A stretch of DNA of 64,000 nucleotides from NCBI GenBank assembly GCA_037127255.1, contig JBANSL010000003.1, positions 49,060,814 to 49,124,813 of the forward strand. The letters run 5' to 3'. The position numbers were made by a program, and so were the translations under genes. Position 1 is the first letter of the stretch; each line of letters starts with the position of its first letter. Below the pieces are notes generated by a model. The model was not told where the DNA came from. It searched no databases and saw only the letters and a list, made by a program, of their open reading frames with translations. Shown one piece after another: positions 47,252-59,559 of this stretch. The DNA comes from Persicaria tinctoria (lineage: Eukaryota > Streptophyta > Magnoliopsida > Caryophyllales > Polygonaceae).

Positions 47252-47880
47252 CTTGCCTCAATTTGTTCTTGCAAAGATGTGATGACGGCATAATTCAAAG
47301 TAGCATTGTCTAATGTAATGGTAGAGATATTCTTTTCTAATCCCCATTCAGACAAATACTCAAACATCTTGTCTACAATAGCAACACCCGTGTGCGGTGG
47401 AGGCAACAAACAAAAATTTTAAATGCGATTTTGCAACTTCCAATCTGAATCTACAAAATGTCAGGTGATGCACATGTACCCTTTCGTTTGGTTGGATGTC
47501 CACAAGTCCGATGTTAAGCTAACCCTACCAACTTTTGCAAACATCACCTTCATTTTTGTCTTCTTTTCCATATATAACTTCATTGCACGGTCTCTAATAG
47601 TAAGGCGACCAACGGGCTCATACTTTGGGTTAAGCATTTGGCTATAAGCCCTAATCAACTTATGCTTAACCATCATGAATGAGTATTCATGCACCATAAT
47701 CATATTCGCCATCATGTTCAAAATTGCCTCCTTATCATACTTCTAAGAAACAAGCGAACCACTTCTACTAGAATCAAAACATAGGAGTTGTTAAGAAAAA
47801 TCAAGCCGGTGGTTAGAAAGAGAAACTCTCAAATAAGGAATTTCCTTCTTTCCTTCCTCCTTGCCAAGGCAAGCTCCATC
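47252..47880 (-). pseudogene. hAT (RICESLEEPER-like) transposase relic, N-proximal fragment
   Basis: Minus-strand frame with hAT motifs in the expected order: KYDKEAILNMMANMIMVHEY, LNPKYEP, KVGRVSLTSDLWTSNQTKGY, HFVDSDWKLQ, PPPHTGVAIVDKMFEYLSEW, ITLDNATLNY, then the B insertion inside the segment that continues at 41192. In-frame stops occur at several points (before KYDKE, after GYMCIT, before NFC, and one before QLLCFD), so it is inactive. A BED zinc finger is expected N-terminal of 47850 but I could not identify it. The gene would be a cut-and-paste transposase or a domesticated relative; the stops favour a dead transposon. Confidence 0.85.
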
Positions 47881-49560
47881 CCATCTTCTTTAGCTTCCTA
47901 GCGGCCCTTCTCGGCTCCAAGCAAGCTCATCGGCATCACCAGTGGTGTCACCCTTCCGTATACAACGAAATTCATAACGTGTGGAGCTAACTATGGTATG
48001 GAGATGGATGTAAGCTGAGTTAATGGAGCTCTTCCAGCATTAAATCCACCGACCTCAATTAATTACTCCACCAACATCTAACTACATCCACTTTCTACCA
48101 CCGATTGTCTTTACTCCTCCTTTTTTTTAGTCTTCCCCTCATTTTAAAAGAAAAGCAGGCAGTCAGGTGCTTTTTGTCTCCCTGGGCTGATACGGGGTAA
48201 GCTGTACGATGGCCCGATCTTCGACAATCAAACAAGAACTCAAGAGAAAACCAAGAGCTCGACAAGAATTAAAGAAACTCGAGAAGAACTTGAAGAATGA
48301 ACTGGATATCGACTAAGACGCAAAAACTCAACCAAGATCGATCAAGAACTTCCAAGACTTGACGTCGACTAACAAGAATATGTAAGACTCGATTAAAGAA
48401 TGCAACAAAGACTCGAAATTGATAAAGACACGACCGATAAGGACTAACTCGATCTATGTAGAACGAGATGAAGACCCCAGACCTCCGTAGAGGGTAGGAA
48501 CCAAGCACCAACGACTACACAACCCGTCTCTACAACCCTCAACAACCAAGCGGACAACTTGGAGACACAAGGAGGGGGCTCGTGGATACCAGGATCACCA
48601 AGCTCTCACGAGGTTGATGAACTCAAAGCAAACCAAGCTGAGATCAATACCAATTTTTCAATCGATGATCCATGCTTCGAATCGATTTACTTGCACTCAA
48701 TTGTGTTTCAAACAAAAACTGAATTTTTCATAGAAGAGAGACGTCTGAGTTTTACAATGGGAGATGTCGGCCTTATATAACCTAAAAGGCTGATTTCTAA
48801 TAAAAACAATAAATAAAAGAAATAATTAAAATTAACCCCTAAAGTTACCTAAAAGAACTTAAATAAAGAAGGTCTCTACAATAGTAATAAAAAGAGTTCC
48901 AACACTTAAGAATTTCGGCTAAACAGTGACAACTTGCAAAGATTGTGATTTTCGGTCAATCTCTAAGTCGAATCTGGAAATACATTCAACATTAGAGTTG
49001 TATATCTTTTCGTCCTCGTTCCAACAAGGTATGGAACGACCCAATCCGATAAATACAGACTCAAAACGACCCATTTTACTGAGACGTCAAAAAGCTGTCA
49101 AACTGCTGAACGAATCTAAAAACGTCAAGAGGATCAAGCTTGCACCTTTGGACCTTCTCCGATGGTGGAGCCTTCTTCTTCCTCTTGAGGATGCCATCAT
49201 TCTCATGAGCTCGAACCATAGGTCCATCCCTAAGTATAGGTGTGTCTGAAGGGGTCTTGGAAGGTCCCGCGTCATAGGCGGTGGCGACGGGTGCCGGATT
49301 GCCGACTTCCATCTTCCCAGGCCTTAAGGTCTCGTTTTGCTCCTATCCGTACAAGTGCAAGATAGCCATTAGAGGAAGTAACGGTCAGAATATTTCAAAT
49401 TTTTTACCGTTGTTTTTCTTTTACCCAAAGTTTGACTTCTGCGAGTAACCGGTTCAAGCTCCTGGTACAGCCTTCCGGTCGCCGGAAAAACCTTCTTACT
49501 CCGATTACGAGCTTCTTACCCTACACCGAACCCCCATTCTTAGAGTTTTTCCATTATTTG
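47881..49560. other. Unassigned, retroelement-like sequence
   Basis: No gene recognised. 48240-48460 is rich in TCGA and CTCGA words like the Athila-type linkers. On the minus strand, GGTTATATAAGGCC (TATA-like, 48772-48785) resembles an LTR promoter followed by a leader, and a short minus frame at 49076-49312 is K/P-rich with no recognised domain. It may contain an eroded LTR in minus orientation, but I found no second copy in the window to prove it. Confidence 0.35.
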
Positions 49561-50343
49561 AAGGTTTGATGCCCCCCCCCCTTTTCTGTACCTCTTCGAG
49601 CTTGCGATGAATAGTGCCAATGGTGTAAAGTCTCTTGTGGGAGTCACCTCCTAGCTATTGCAGGCCAAATTCGTTGCTTCTCCTCCTTTCTCATTGTGTT
49701 TTGTCCCCGATTCCTTAAGACTATCCTCTCTGGTTTAAAATCTGCAAAAGCCTTTTTTCCTAGGGTTTCTGTTGTAACAGTCGACTACAAAAGGACCGTC
49801 TTGAGTACTTCCTTCCCCAAATTGATCACACAGATCCCTTTACAAACATACCCCAAATCTAGGGCCTTACCAATTTCCAGTTTGGTGGCCGATCCTGAAA
49901 ATCCCCCCTTTATCTTCTCACCGTCGAATTACCCTAGGAGTGAAGGCCGGATTGAAACTAAACCAACATCTAGGGATTGCCAGAGGAAAAAAGAAAATTA
50001 GAGTTAAGCTTCTAATAGAATTTCAAGGATGAGTAAGGAGAAAACTCCTGCACCAAGGCGCCGAGCTATTTGTTTCACTCGTAGTCCAATAGCAGATGGG
50101 AGGAGTGCAAGCTTCCTCTAGGTTCTTATCCATCCTCTATCTTCAAACCAGGATGACGTTCCTTGGAAGCCTGGATGCCCGTCTCCTCAACTGCAACAAT
50201 CAGAATAGGGACGCCAGGATGCACAGAAAGCTCCTCCAGGTTCTTATCCATCTTCTATCTTCTAACCTTACCATATTTCCCAGGTATGTAACTCTTCCTT
50301 TCTCCCCCCGTAGCTAGCCGAATCCTCTAGGCTAGTTGTTGAA

Positions 50344-52207
50344 GTGCAAAATATCCCAAAGGAGGGACTTTATGTGTCTTTGAATGCTGAAACGATCACT
50401 ATGGAGGGACAAATTATTTCTTCCAATAATATAGATTTGCATAACTCTAAAAATGCTAGCATTAAAGATAGTAATGGCTCTAAGCTTATGCATGACCCTC
50501 TTATCTCAACTCCTGTACAAGAAACTGCCTATGAAAATTTGAACCAACAACAAGCTGAGGTTGTGATCAGTAATACAGATGTGAATAAGGCTGCTAGTAA
50601 TGTGTTTTCTAGAGATACTACTTCTGATGGCTTACAAGCAGGTGAAAAGGTTGTGAACTCTGGGGATAGAACTCCGAAAAAAATACCTTCTAGCTCCCAA
50701 CCACAGGGCCTTGAACCTCTAAGCCAGAATAACCCAGTACCCTCACCTGTTACTCAAACTATACCCTCTAATGTAAACAACCTACCCCTAGAAGGTCATC
50801 CAAATCAAGGGCAACATGGCTCCACCCCACATGCAACCAAAGACCCCGACCACTCCTGCAGAGGCTTATAAAAGCCCCACGAATCAGAATGCCAACCCCT
50901 CCCAACCTCAGAGTGTGTGGTCATCAGGCTCCACCCTTACAGGCAAATCACCAAGAACCAGGGGTTTCAAACTGTCTTATGAGAAATTAAGAGATGGAGA
51001 CTCAGTCAAGGCAAGTGCTAAGGATTGTTTAAGTTTGGAAGAAGCATGGGGCTTCTCTTTAGTTGGATATCTTGTGGGAAGGTTCCCAGGTTTTCAAGCA
51101 ATTGGGAAGATAAAAGATCAATGGCCCAAACACCAGTTCAACGCTAAAGGAGGGTGGTTTTTGTTTAGATTTAACTCTGAGGACGACAAGGAAACTATTA
51201 TGCTTAAAGGACCCTTCATAGGACCGGGTTTCACTCTTTTTCTTAAGTATGTCCCTGAAAGATTCACCTTTGATAAGGCTCTCTTCTCGAGCCTTCCAAT
51301 ACAGGTAAGGATTCACAAACTTCCCACTGAGTTTTGGACTCCAACAATGCTTCAAAGAATAGCTTCAAAGATTGGAGAACCAATCACGAGTGATGCCTAC
51401 ACAGAACATAAGATTAAGCAGCTTTCTGCAAGGGCGCTCATTGACATGGACTGCTCTAAAGAACTAAAAAGGATGATCAATATAGAGTTTTCAGATGCTC
51501 CTAATCTTGTGTGTTTTGTGGAATATGAAAACTTACCTCCAAGATGCAATAGGTGCAATACCTATGGAAATGAAACATATAGATACCCTACTGTTAAAGA
51601 TAAAAGAAAAAGGGTGATTCAGGGTGGTCGGAGATCAAGAAGTACTCACCATGCTTCTACCTCTGAGTGACAAATGGACCCCCAACCCAACCCCAATCTG
51701 TCCCCATTACCCCCCATCCTAACCCTTCTAACTCTACTGTTTTAGAAGAAGAAACCCCTCAAAACCAAAGCTCAAATCCTCCCCCTCTATCCTCTCAGGT
51801 CACTGGAATTAACCATATCCCCTCTACCTCTTCTTCTATCCCTCCCCACTCCCCCCATTCCTCCCACCAAGGCTCCAAAAACAACAGTGGCCCTCCCCCT
51901 CACCCCCATTTGAACAACCAAAGCCCTTCCTCTAATGCTACTAAAAAACATGGACATATTTCACATTCCACTAGATCCAACGTGAAATTCTTATTGTTCT
52001 CCTATATCAACAGTTTAAACCTTGCATGGCAAAAGAAGAGAGCCCCCCCCCCCCCTAGCCAGAGTAGTAGACATGGCATACACACAAAGGATCCACACTG
52101 AAGCATCTAGGAAACATGATCTAGAAATGCAGGAAATTAAGAAAAGGAAAGAAGTTGTGACAGTCAGAAAAAAGAAGGTTACTTTTACTGAACAAAATAG
52201 ATTCTAG
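50344..52207 (+). pseudogene. LINE ORF1 (DUF4283 plus CCHC-like) pseudogene
   Basis: Three overlapping frames (50344-50871, 50816-51670, 51667-52101) read as one protein with frameshifts near 50820-50870 and 51665, continuing to about 52207. The core at about 50990-51520 shows the plant LINE DUF4283 pattern (SLVGYLVGRFPGFQAIG, GGWFLFRF, LPTEFWTPTMLQRIASKIGEP). The zinc knuckle at about 51535-51585 keeps C-x2-C but has Asn in place of His and Tyr in place of the last Cys. The tail is P/S-rich. ORF1 proteins of this family bind LINE RNA; this one is broken. Confidence 0.8.
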
Positions 52208-52556
52208 GTTCTAAGTGACAATGAAGGCAATGAGCTTGTTAATGACTACCCTCTTCAAGTGTAGAGCTCTAGTGTAGGGCTAGAAACCATCCCTTTAGAG
52301 CAGGTTCCTCGAGATGATCAAGCTACTGTCTTCCAGGAGATGCCACAAGATAGCATCTACACTGAAAATCAAAAGATAAAAGAGAAAGGAAAAGCTAACC
52401 AGAAGAATACAGTGCACGAGATAGAAGGTTGGGAAGTCAACAACCAGTCTCGGAATGAACATAAAAATTTGGAACAAAACTCCAATGAAGAAGAGCAAAG
52501 GGAATATTAGGAAGAAGAGTGCAAATAAGCTATGCTAGGCCAAAAATATTGGCCTG

Positions 52557-53008
52557 GTGAAAGGCAGGAAGGAGGAATACAACATGACAAAGGGCCTAGC
52601 ACCCTTGGAAGAGAGTATAGATGATTATAGGCTCATGGAATGTGAGGGGTTTCAACAACTCCCCCAAACACGAAGCTATGTAGACGTTCTTAAGAGAGAA
52701 ATCTCTTTCTCTTTTAGGAATAGTAGAGACAAAGTTGGATCAAAGAAAGCTGGCACACATTATGAGAAAAAGTTTCTCTTAGTGGAAATATCTACACAAT
52801 TTTGAGTTTAGTATAGTTGGCCGAATTATGGTAATCTAGGATCCCTCAAGAATAGACTTCCTACACAAAAAATCATCAGATCAGATGATCAGTGGTAAGA
52901 TTAGATGCAGGGATTCTTGTAGAAAATTTTAATTTGCTCAGGTGTATGGCCTACACACTATAGTAAGAAAAAGAGCACTATGGAATGACCTCATTATGGA
53001 AAGCAACA
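52557..53008 (+). pseudogene. LINE ORF1 tail / ORF2 endonuclease start, truncated
   Basis: 52557-52805 is an 82-codon frame of unknown affinity. From about 52870 the plus strand reads QMISGKIRCRDSCRKF, a stop, then AQVYGLHTIVRKRALWNDL, matching the plant LINE apurinic/apyrimidinic endonuclease region (VYG-x-H-T ... R-x-LW). It is then cut by element D. The start of ORF2 seems internally deleted. Confidence 0.65.
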
Positions 53009-53146
53009 TGTTGTTGCAGGAGGATGTGTCAAGTATGAAATATAAATAAAATATGAAATCAACTAACTCCCTGTCTCAGCAAATAAATACAAGACTTCCT
53101 CCGGTTGAAGTAGAAGGTAGTCAGGATCGTATCCACGAGGAAGCGT
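53009..53146 (-). mobile_element. Element D (C-type LTR), left part
   Basis: TGTTGTTGCAGGAGGATG and the following bases match the ends of both C LTRs (29186 and 36595). The copy is broken at 53146 by element III and resumes at 62531. Preceding bases CAACA (53004-53008) would be its target duplication; the other copy is not in the window. Confidence 0.8.
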
Positions 53147-56107
53147 TGTAAAGACCCGGGGTAATTTTTTTCAGAAAAAAGGAAATTAAATGTGAATTTA
53201 AATCGAATTTAAAACTCGTAGAGCGGATTCGGACTTGAATTTAAAATTTTGACGATCGATTTCATCCTTTCACCTCGAGGATTTAAAATAAATTCGGATG
53301 ACGATATATTTTTCCGGTTTTAAAAATCTTATCGATCAAGAAAGCGGGAGTTGGGGAAACTAATATTCAGAAACTAATTGCGAGATTCGAAATTAGGGTA
53401 TTCGGGATTTATTTTCGGGTATTGGATTAACCAATTAAACACTCAATCCTCACCCACTCCCATCACTTACCATACCCCTTTACCCCACCCCTTACCCCGT
53501 CCTTTTTACAATCATCATCACTGTCAAGTCTTTCAAAACCATCCCCGCATCGTCTCCTACATCCCCATCACTCCCGTTGCGCTTCTTTCCGTCGCCACCA
53601 CCGAGCTCCATCGCCGCCACCACCTCCCTTGTCCCCCGTCTCCAGCTGCAGTAGCCTCACCTCCACCAGCGCCATCATCGCCCCATGTTGAAACCGAGAG
53701 CAACACCACTCGAGCACCCATCTGGTTTTCGTTCCAAACCTCACCCCAGCTCGGAGTACCGCCTGTTGCATCAGACGAATGGAGTCCCTTTGCTATCTGC
53801 GAAGCCACTAGCACCGTTCCACGCAAGAATTCCGGACTGAGAGGCAACGCGGAAGCTCCGGCGCACCCCTGGCGAGCTGAGCGCGGTCTCCCTCCCCTGT
53901 TTCTCCAATTCCAGGCGGTAAGAGCCCTTCTCACTCTCCTCCTCTTCATTTCACCCCAGATGGCTTGAAGGTGGGACTTTAACCCCCTTTCACTCTCCCT
54001 AGGCCGTCCCCGACGAGGACCCATCTTCGACGAGGGCCCAATCTGCTCCTTGGTGTCGGGTAGGGCGGTGAGGGTATGTTTGTCGCCAGGGAGAGCCATT
54101 TCTTCCTCTTCCTCCCGTTTTGGTTTCAAACGTAGTGGTCAGGGGAGGTGGAAGTGAACAGTACTCGGTCCGGTTTTGTTCTTCTCTTTTAGTAGTGGTC
54201 CGGTTCAACATAATTGTTTAAATGAAACCGGTTCAACTTAAATGGTTGGGTTTTGGGTTATGGCTGGTTCCGAGATTTTAAGACAAATAATTTAGGCCTG
54301 ATTCGTTGGGCCTAAAGTTATGTGATATATGGCTAAATGAGGAAAAAGATTTCTAAAGACTTAAAACCATTTTATGAAATATTATGTAAATGGAATATGA
54401 TAAATATTATTTTATTATTGATGATATTTGAAAATACAGTATTAATTATATAGGTTTGAAATTACAATATTATTGGAGTTGAATTTTAAATGAGGAAATG
54501 ATTTGGAAATGGTTGGAAATTGGTTTTATAAAATAAAAAGAGGAACTTTACAAATACCTTAAAGATGTTGTTGGGAAACATCCTAACATTGTCGAGTTGT
54601 TTTGGAATAATTGTCTTGAAGACTAAAGCTTGGTTTTCACAAAGGGATTTGAAACGGTTTTCGGGACTAACTCGGGAAATATGTGATCGATGACTAACTA
54701 GCATGATTAATCTGAATGATTGACTAATATCATGACTGGTCTGGAGAAATGACATGATTGATTGACTAATGGCATGATGAAGTGTTAGACTTATGTATAG
54801 TTCACCTACGCTTTCGAGATATGATGAATATGTATGCGAATTATTATTACGAATATATTATGGCGAATACATGAATGTGGCTTAATGGAATGATGAGAAT
54901 GATATGGTCTTGTGGAATGTGGAAATATGATGAATGGTTGAACTTGACGACATGACGTTTGCGATATGGTTGCTATTCTCATTGAATGATATACTCGAGT
55001 GCTTGGATGATTAGACGTAGACTTATATAGGTTCTGATGTGTATCTAGGTAAGACTTTGTGATTATGAATGATGTATGACGGATCTTCTATTATGCTGTT
55101 CTGCATACCCAGGGGAGTTCCTATATGAGCTCACTGAGATTTGAAAAGAGATCTCCCTGCTTGTAGCCATGTGCATACTAAGTGCTTGTATTCATAATAA
55201 CGCATGCCATGTAGTATCTTGCTAGGATTGCACTCATGATTGAGCATTCATTTACTCATTGCTTTTGTAAACAGAACGGTCGTTATCTGTGAAGTAACTA
55301 GAGTCTTTGCTAAGGTTATAGGACGACCCAGTCCCATCGGGTCCCGTCCCGAGTCAATCGAGTTATGGAACTTCCTTTACTTATATTATGAGCTACATGC
55401 GGGCTTTATTGTGGATATGGGTTGGGCATGCGTGCCGCCCGATTATTATAGAATGCATTCACGAGCTGGCCAGTCTCCGCCCTATCGGAAGGGGGTGTAG
55501 GTAGGAGAGGGATATACCACTTGGTATTCGGTGCTAAGGCCTTATTATATTCATGCACTTGATCTTAGGAGCATGTTAGTGTGTTAATATTCTGCCTTGC
55601 ATCTAGAAGTATCTTTATTAGGACAAGTGTGCGTATGTGTCTTCTTGTTTCAGCTTATATTGCGTAGGGCTTCGATCTGACACCGCCCCACATACATAAT
55701 TTTTTTTAGGTTCGTTTGGTAGCATGATTGTTCCTTATTTCCATGACGTGGGAACTCTCTTAGGCGATCACAAAGAAATGGTCTAACCTCACTAACATTG
55801 CCTATTAGATTTCGATAAATACGTTTACTGATTTGGTTTCGACCCGGCTCTGTCGTGGCACTCTCTTGTATTACACCTTGATTCCACTATTTGTATGTCT
55901 ATTGGTTTTTCACGCTTAGACTTACGACAGCTACAGGGGACTTCCTCGAGGCTTCCAACGATCCCTTTGAATTTTGGGTATGAAATCACACTTGAAAACG
56001 TTAGAGTAGAATTTCAAACCTTCAAGCTGTACTCGTGGCGCAAAATCCTAAAGAGGGGTTTCATCCCTCGAAACGTAACCCGGGAATCATAATTCTGGGC
56101 CGTTACA
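53147..56107 (+). repeat. Element III 5' LTR (2961 bp)
   Basis: Pairs with 59560-62526. It retains a block at about 54240-54356 that is deleted between ACTTAA repeats in the 3' copy. The donor-like site is degraded here (CAGGGGAGT, 55110-55118). The 196-codon frame at 53378-53968 is a P/S/T/H-rich translation of the C-rich LTR tract and is judged non-coding. Confidence 0.88.
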
Positions 56108-56111
56108 AAGT

Positions 56112-56120
56112 TGGTATCAG
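56112..56120 (+). other. Primer-binding site, initiator-Met tRNA (element III, degenerate)
   Basis: TGGTATCAG lies 4 nt after the LTR end; the following bases (TGC) depart from the AGC of I and II. Confidence 0.75.
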
Positions 56121-56410
56121 TGCGAGGTTTTGCAAACCGAGTATGATAGGTTGAAGTGGTTTTGAAAATGGCCCAATGTTTTCAAATGGATTTTCAAAAT
56201 GTTTTAGAAAGGGCAAAATGATTTTAATATGGCTAACTCAAATGGACTAAAAATGAACTTGTTTCAATAAATCTAGTAATCAAACAAAGGGAAACGATGG
56301 GGTAGTAAATCCTAGCTTCTTCTACAAACGACGTTTGAAGACTCCGAGGAGCCCGAGGGTTGGAGTAGCTTGGGCTAGGGGGCCGTGAGGTATTTGCCCC
56401 TCCGGTCAGC

Positions 56411-56426
56411 CGTCCCTCGAAGGACG
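56411..56426 (+). other. Stem-loop with CTCGAA loop (element III)
   Basis: CGTCC-CTCGAA-GGACG, about 300 nt after the primer site. The loop is identical to those in I and II although the stem bases differ from I. Confidence 0.6.
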
Positions 56427-59400
56427 CCATAGAACGAGGGTTGGAGTAGCTTGTGTATGTGATGATGTGTCTTTATGCTTAAGTGTACTGACCTTCTAGT
56501 AAATCGGTTATGAGTTATATGGGTGGTGGTGTTTCCTTTATGGGCATGAGTCAAGTGATTCCTTGGTGAGATGGATCGGGAAATGGCAGGTAGATTGAGG
56601 TCTTCGAGTTGGGGGTTGTGCGAGATGGAGTGCAGGAACGATGTGTTAGCTTGGGTAGAGTCGAGTGGGTTATGACTTATCGGAGATAGTGGTCAGTGAG
56701 TATATTTGAGCTTCCAGATAGGTCTTAGGTGAAGAGTGGAGTTAGCATGGCGAGATTTCGAGGAAGAGGTCCTCGCTAGAAGTGTCGGTCGGTAGTGGGT
56801 GCAATTATAGGTGGTTAATGTAGTTCTAGCGGTGGATGAGTGAGCTAGGAATGGATCGGAGGGATTCTCGAAGGGAAGTATTGTTAGACGGATTTGTGTG
56901 CTAGGAAGGTGTATAGATAGTCTAGGAGTGGATCGTGGGAGGCATCGAGGATGATCGGTTGAGGAATGTCTAAGGAATCGTAGAATTGGGTATTAGGCTC
57001 TATGTGCGGTGTTTGGGAACTGGTTATAGTAATGGATGAGATTGAGGAATCGCTAAGAAAGAGTAGTATCAGGTTCCGCGTAGGATGAGTACTTGGGGTT
57101 GCTTAGATAGGGTTAGTGATGCTTGGAGGATCCATGAGGGAAGGATTTCTAGATGCTTTCTTGGAGGATTTTAGTATAGGAAAGGAATCGAGGTTGATGT
57201 GTGCAGATTGTTTTGGCTATTGAGGTATTTGGGGATGTGAGATGAGTTTTTGAGGGAAGGCTAGTAGCTAGGCAATGATGCCGTTGAGATTATAGTAAGA
57301 ATGAGGGCTTGTGTTGAGATAGGGAGATCTTGAGCATGGATTTGGGTACTAGGCAAGAAAGAATGCATTGAGAACGTTAGGTTAAGAGGTTTTAGAAGGT
57401 TTGGCAAAGTTGCGGTACTTGGGAAACTCGAATGAGGATGTCATAGGAATTCTGTGGAAATGATGATCGGTACATAAGAGTTTAAGAGGTAGAGGTCGAG
57501 GAAGCGTGATCTGAGGCAATATGAGGAGAACTTGTTCAGGTAGAGGATGTTGGGAATTTAACAAATTGGAGGATTGTGAGAGAATTGGTCAAGATGCGAT
57601 GTTATGGGTAATTCGAGCTAGAATGGCATAAAGTTTCCTTGGGGATAATGGTCAATGGATAGAGGCTTAGGGCTTAAGGCGTCATGGTTAAGGAGTGTTA
57701 GCTTGAGGTAATTTCGAAAATGCTGGGAAGATGATCTAGAGTAAGTAAGCTTGAGGAGTCATGAGCGGTTACGGTTTTGTGTGAGTTTCGGAATAGAATG
57801 AGTAGGTAGAATCAGTGGTTGATCTTTGAGGATTGGCGCTAGCAATGAGGGTCTTGGTGATTTGTGGTTGAGAGTAGCACTAGATGGGTTTCTGCGTTAG
57901 AGCTAGTCGAGGGTAACAAGTGTGAGAGGGTAAATATGAGTTAGGTTCTTAGAGGTGGATGGTTAGTGAGAGTGGTTAGTGGTGATGGAAGTATGATCAT
58001 GTTAGCAAGGTGATTCGAGATGTCTCTTTGGGAGATGCTGGTCAGGCGAAGTCTTGAGAGCCTAGGAAAAGTAAGAGAGATTGTTAAGAAGCGTCTAGAT
58101 CGATCGAGAGAGCAGTTTAGTCGAGGACTTGGAATTTCTCTTAGAAGGTGAAGATGGGACTCGTAGAGGACCCTTAGGGCGAGGTTGTGTCTATAGGGAG
58201 TCTTGGTACATGTTCGAAGTGTTGAACTTGACAGAATAGGAAATCGGGCAATCGTGAGCTCTGAGGTATAGATTTTGATGGTTGAGTGGAAGATTAATTA
58301 GGACTTGAGATTGGGGTGTTGAAGAAAATTGATCCTTAGATGGCTTGATGATGTAAGAGTTGGGATACCTCGTAATTGGTTAGAGATCTGGGCTTTGAAT
58401 CATGGATAGTTATGCGACTAGAGAGATTGTATGCTAAGCTTAGTACGTGCAATGGTGTTAGAGCTAGTATTGGATTTGAGTTGGTAGACCTAGGTGAGGT
58501 TAATCTTGATGCGAGATATGATGAGTAGTGGTCGTGTTCTGTTATGGTTAGTAGTTATAGACAAGTTTTCTCGAGGATGTGGCTTATGGGTATGCGGTAC
58601 TTAGGAGCGAGTAATGTGCAAATTTTATGCTATTAACAATGTCGAGTCTCTGAGATATTTCCATAGATAATAATGAGGTATGAGTGCTAATATAGCTACT
58701 TCTTCAGTTTGATAAAATGCTGATGTGCGGAGGTACTTGACGCCTCTAAATGTGATGATGCTTGGTAGTTAGTATGAGTAGGATGTGATTATCTGATTGA
58801 TATGATGTGCAACTTCTATGATGTGATCGGATGGACCCTACTATGTATGATGCTATGCTAGATGCGTTATGGTATGTGCGGAGTTACCCATTTATGAATA
58901 TGTGATATGAATGCTATGATGTACGATTTCTATGTTACATGATACCTTGAATTGGAATTGTAGAAATGATAAGGTTGAATTGATGGAATTTGATTCTAAC
59001 TTGGAACCTACGAAGGAAATATGGGATTAGCCTTAGAGGTGGATGATTCCGCCTTCTGAATTTGAAACTTGCTTGACTAACATCAGGTTTAAGGGATCTT
59101 AAATAATGTTTAAAAATGACTATCTTGGATTTTGAGAGACCGAGCGCAATAAAAAATTTCCACGATTTTGAGGCTAATCTTTTTCAATTATGAAATCTGC
59201 TTGAAACTTTTCAAACCCGGGCAACTCTATAATACTTCACGAAGTGGATACAAGCATTTTATGAGGGTGCTTGTAGGGTGTTTGCTAAGACCTAGTGGTG
59301 ATATTGTAGAACTTTTAGAGTTATGGTACTTCCGAAAAGTTGAACCGAGGATGTGATAGATGCGCTTATTGCATACTTGTCAAGGCCAATTGGAGATGTC

Positions 59401-59522
59401 ATGACCATGACTAAGATGTTGTGAGAATCTCGGAAGACGCAACCGAGATGATTTCAGGATCCTTTGACATGGTCCTTGGACTCACCAATTTCAAACTTCA
59501 TCCCCTATTTTGAAATGTTTTT
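56427..59522 (+). mobile_element. Element III internal region, non-coding, G-rich sense strand
   Basis: No gag or pol motif. The sense strand is strongly G over C (56941-57000: 21 G, 7 C by my count). Purine-tract-like copies at 56826-56839 (degenerate), 57949-57962 and 59033-59046. It is the mirror of element II's internal region. Confidence 0.75.
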
Positions 59523-59559
59523 AGTCTCGCGGACGAGACTTTTTTTTAGAGGTGGATGA
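59523..59559 (+). other. Stem-loop and polypurine tract (element III)
   Basis: AGTCTCG-CGGA-CGAGACT (59523-59540) followed by TTAGAGGTGGATGA (59546-59559), the same arrangement as in I and II. Confidence 0.65.

Larger units (their letters stand above)
50029..53008 (+). mobile_element. L1-type LINE, 5' part, truncated by insertion of element D
   Basis: Contains a DUF4283/zinc-knuckle ORF1 relic and the beginning of an ORF2 endonuclease. The LINE stops abruptly at 53008, where the LTR end TGTTGTTGCAGG of element D begins. The 5' end is uncertain: the C-rich leader with a run of ten C (about 49571-49580) and the ATG at 50029 may belong to it. Reverse transcriptase is outside the window or lost. 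Confidence 0.75.

Noticed and set aside
48559..48780. A 73-codon plus frame (METQGGGSWIPG...) as a Gag fragment
   Set aside because: No Gag motif recognised; the opposite strand shows a TATA-like LTR pattern instead. Left as unassigned.
53378..53968. A 196-codon plus-strand frame in the element III LTR (related frame at 59800-60261) as a gene
   Set aside because: It begins without a clear ATG, is a P/S/T/H-rich reading of a C-rich LTR tract, and the two LTR copies diverge in frame.
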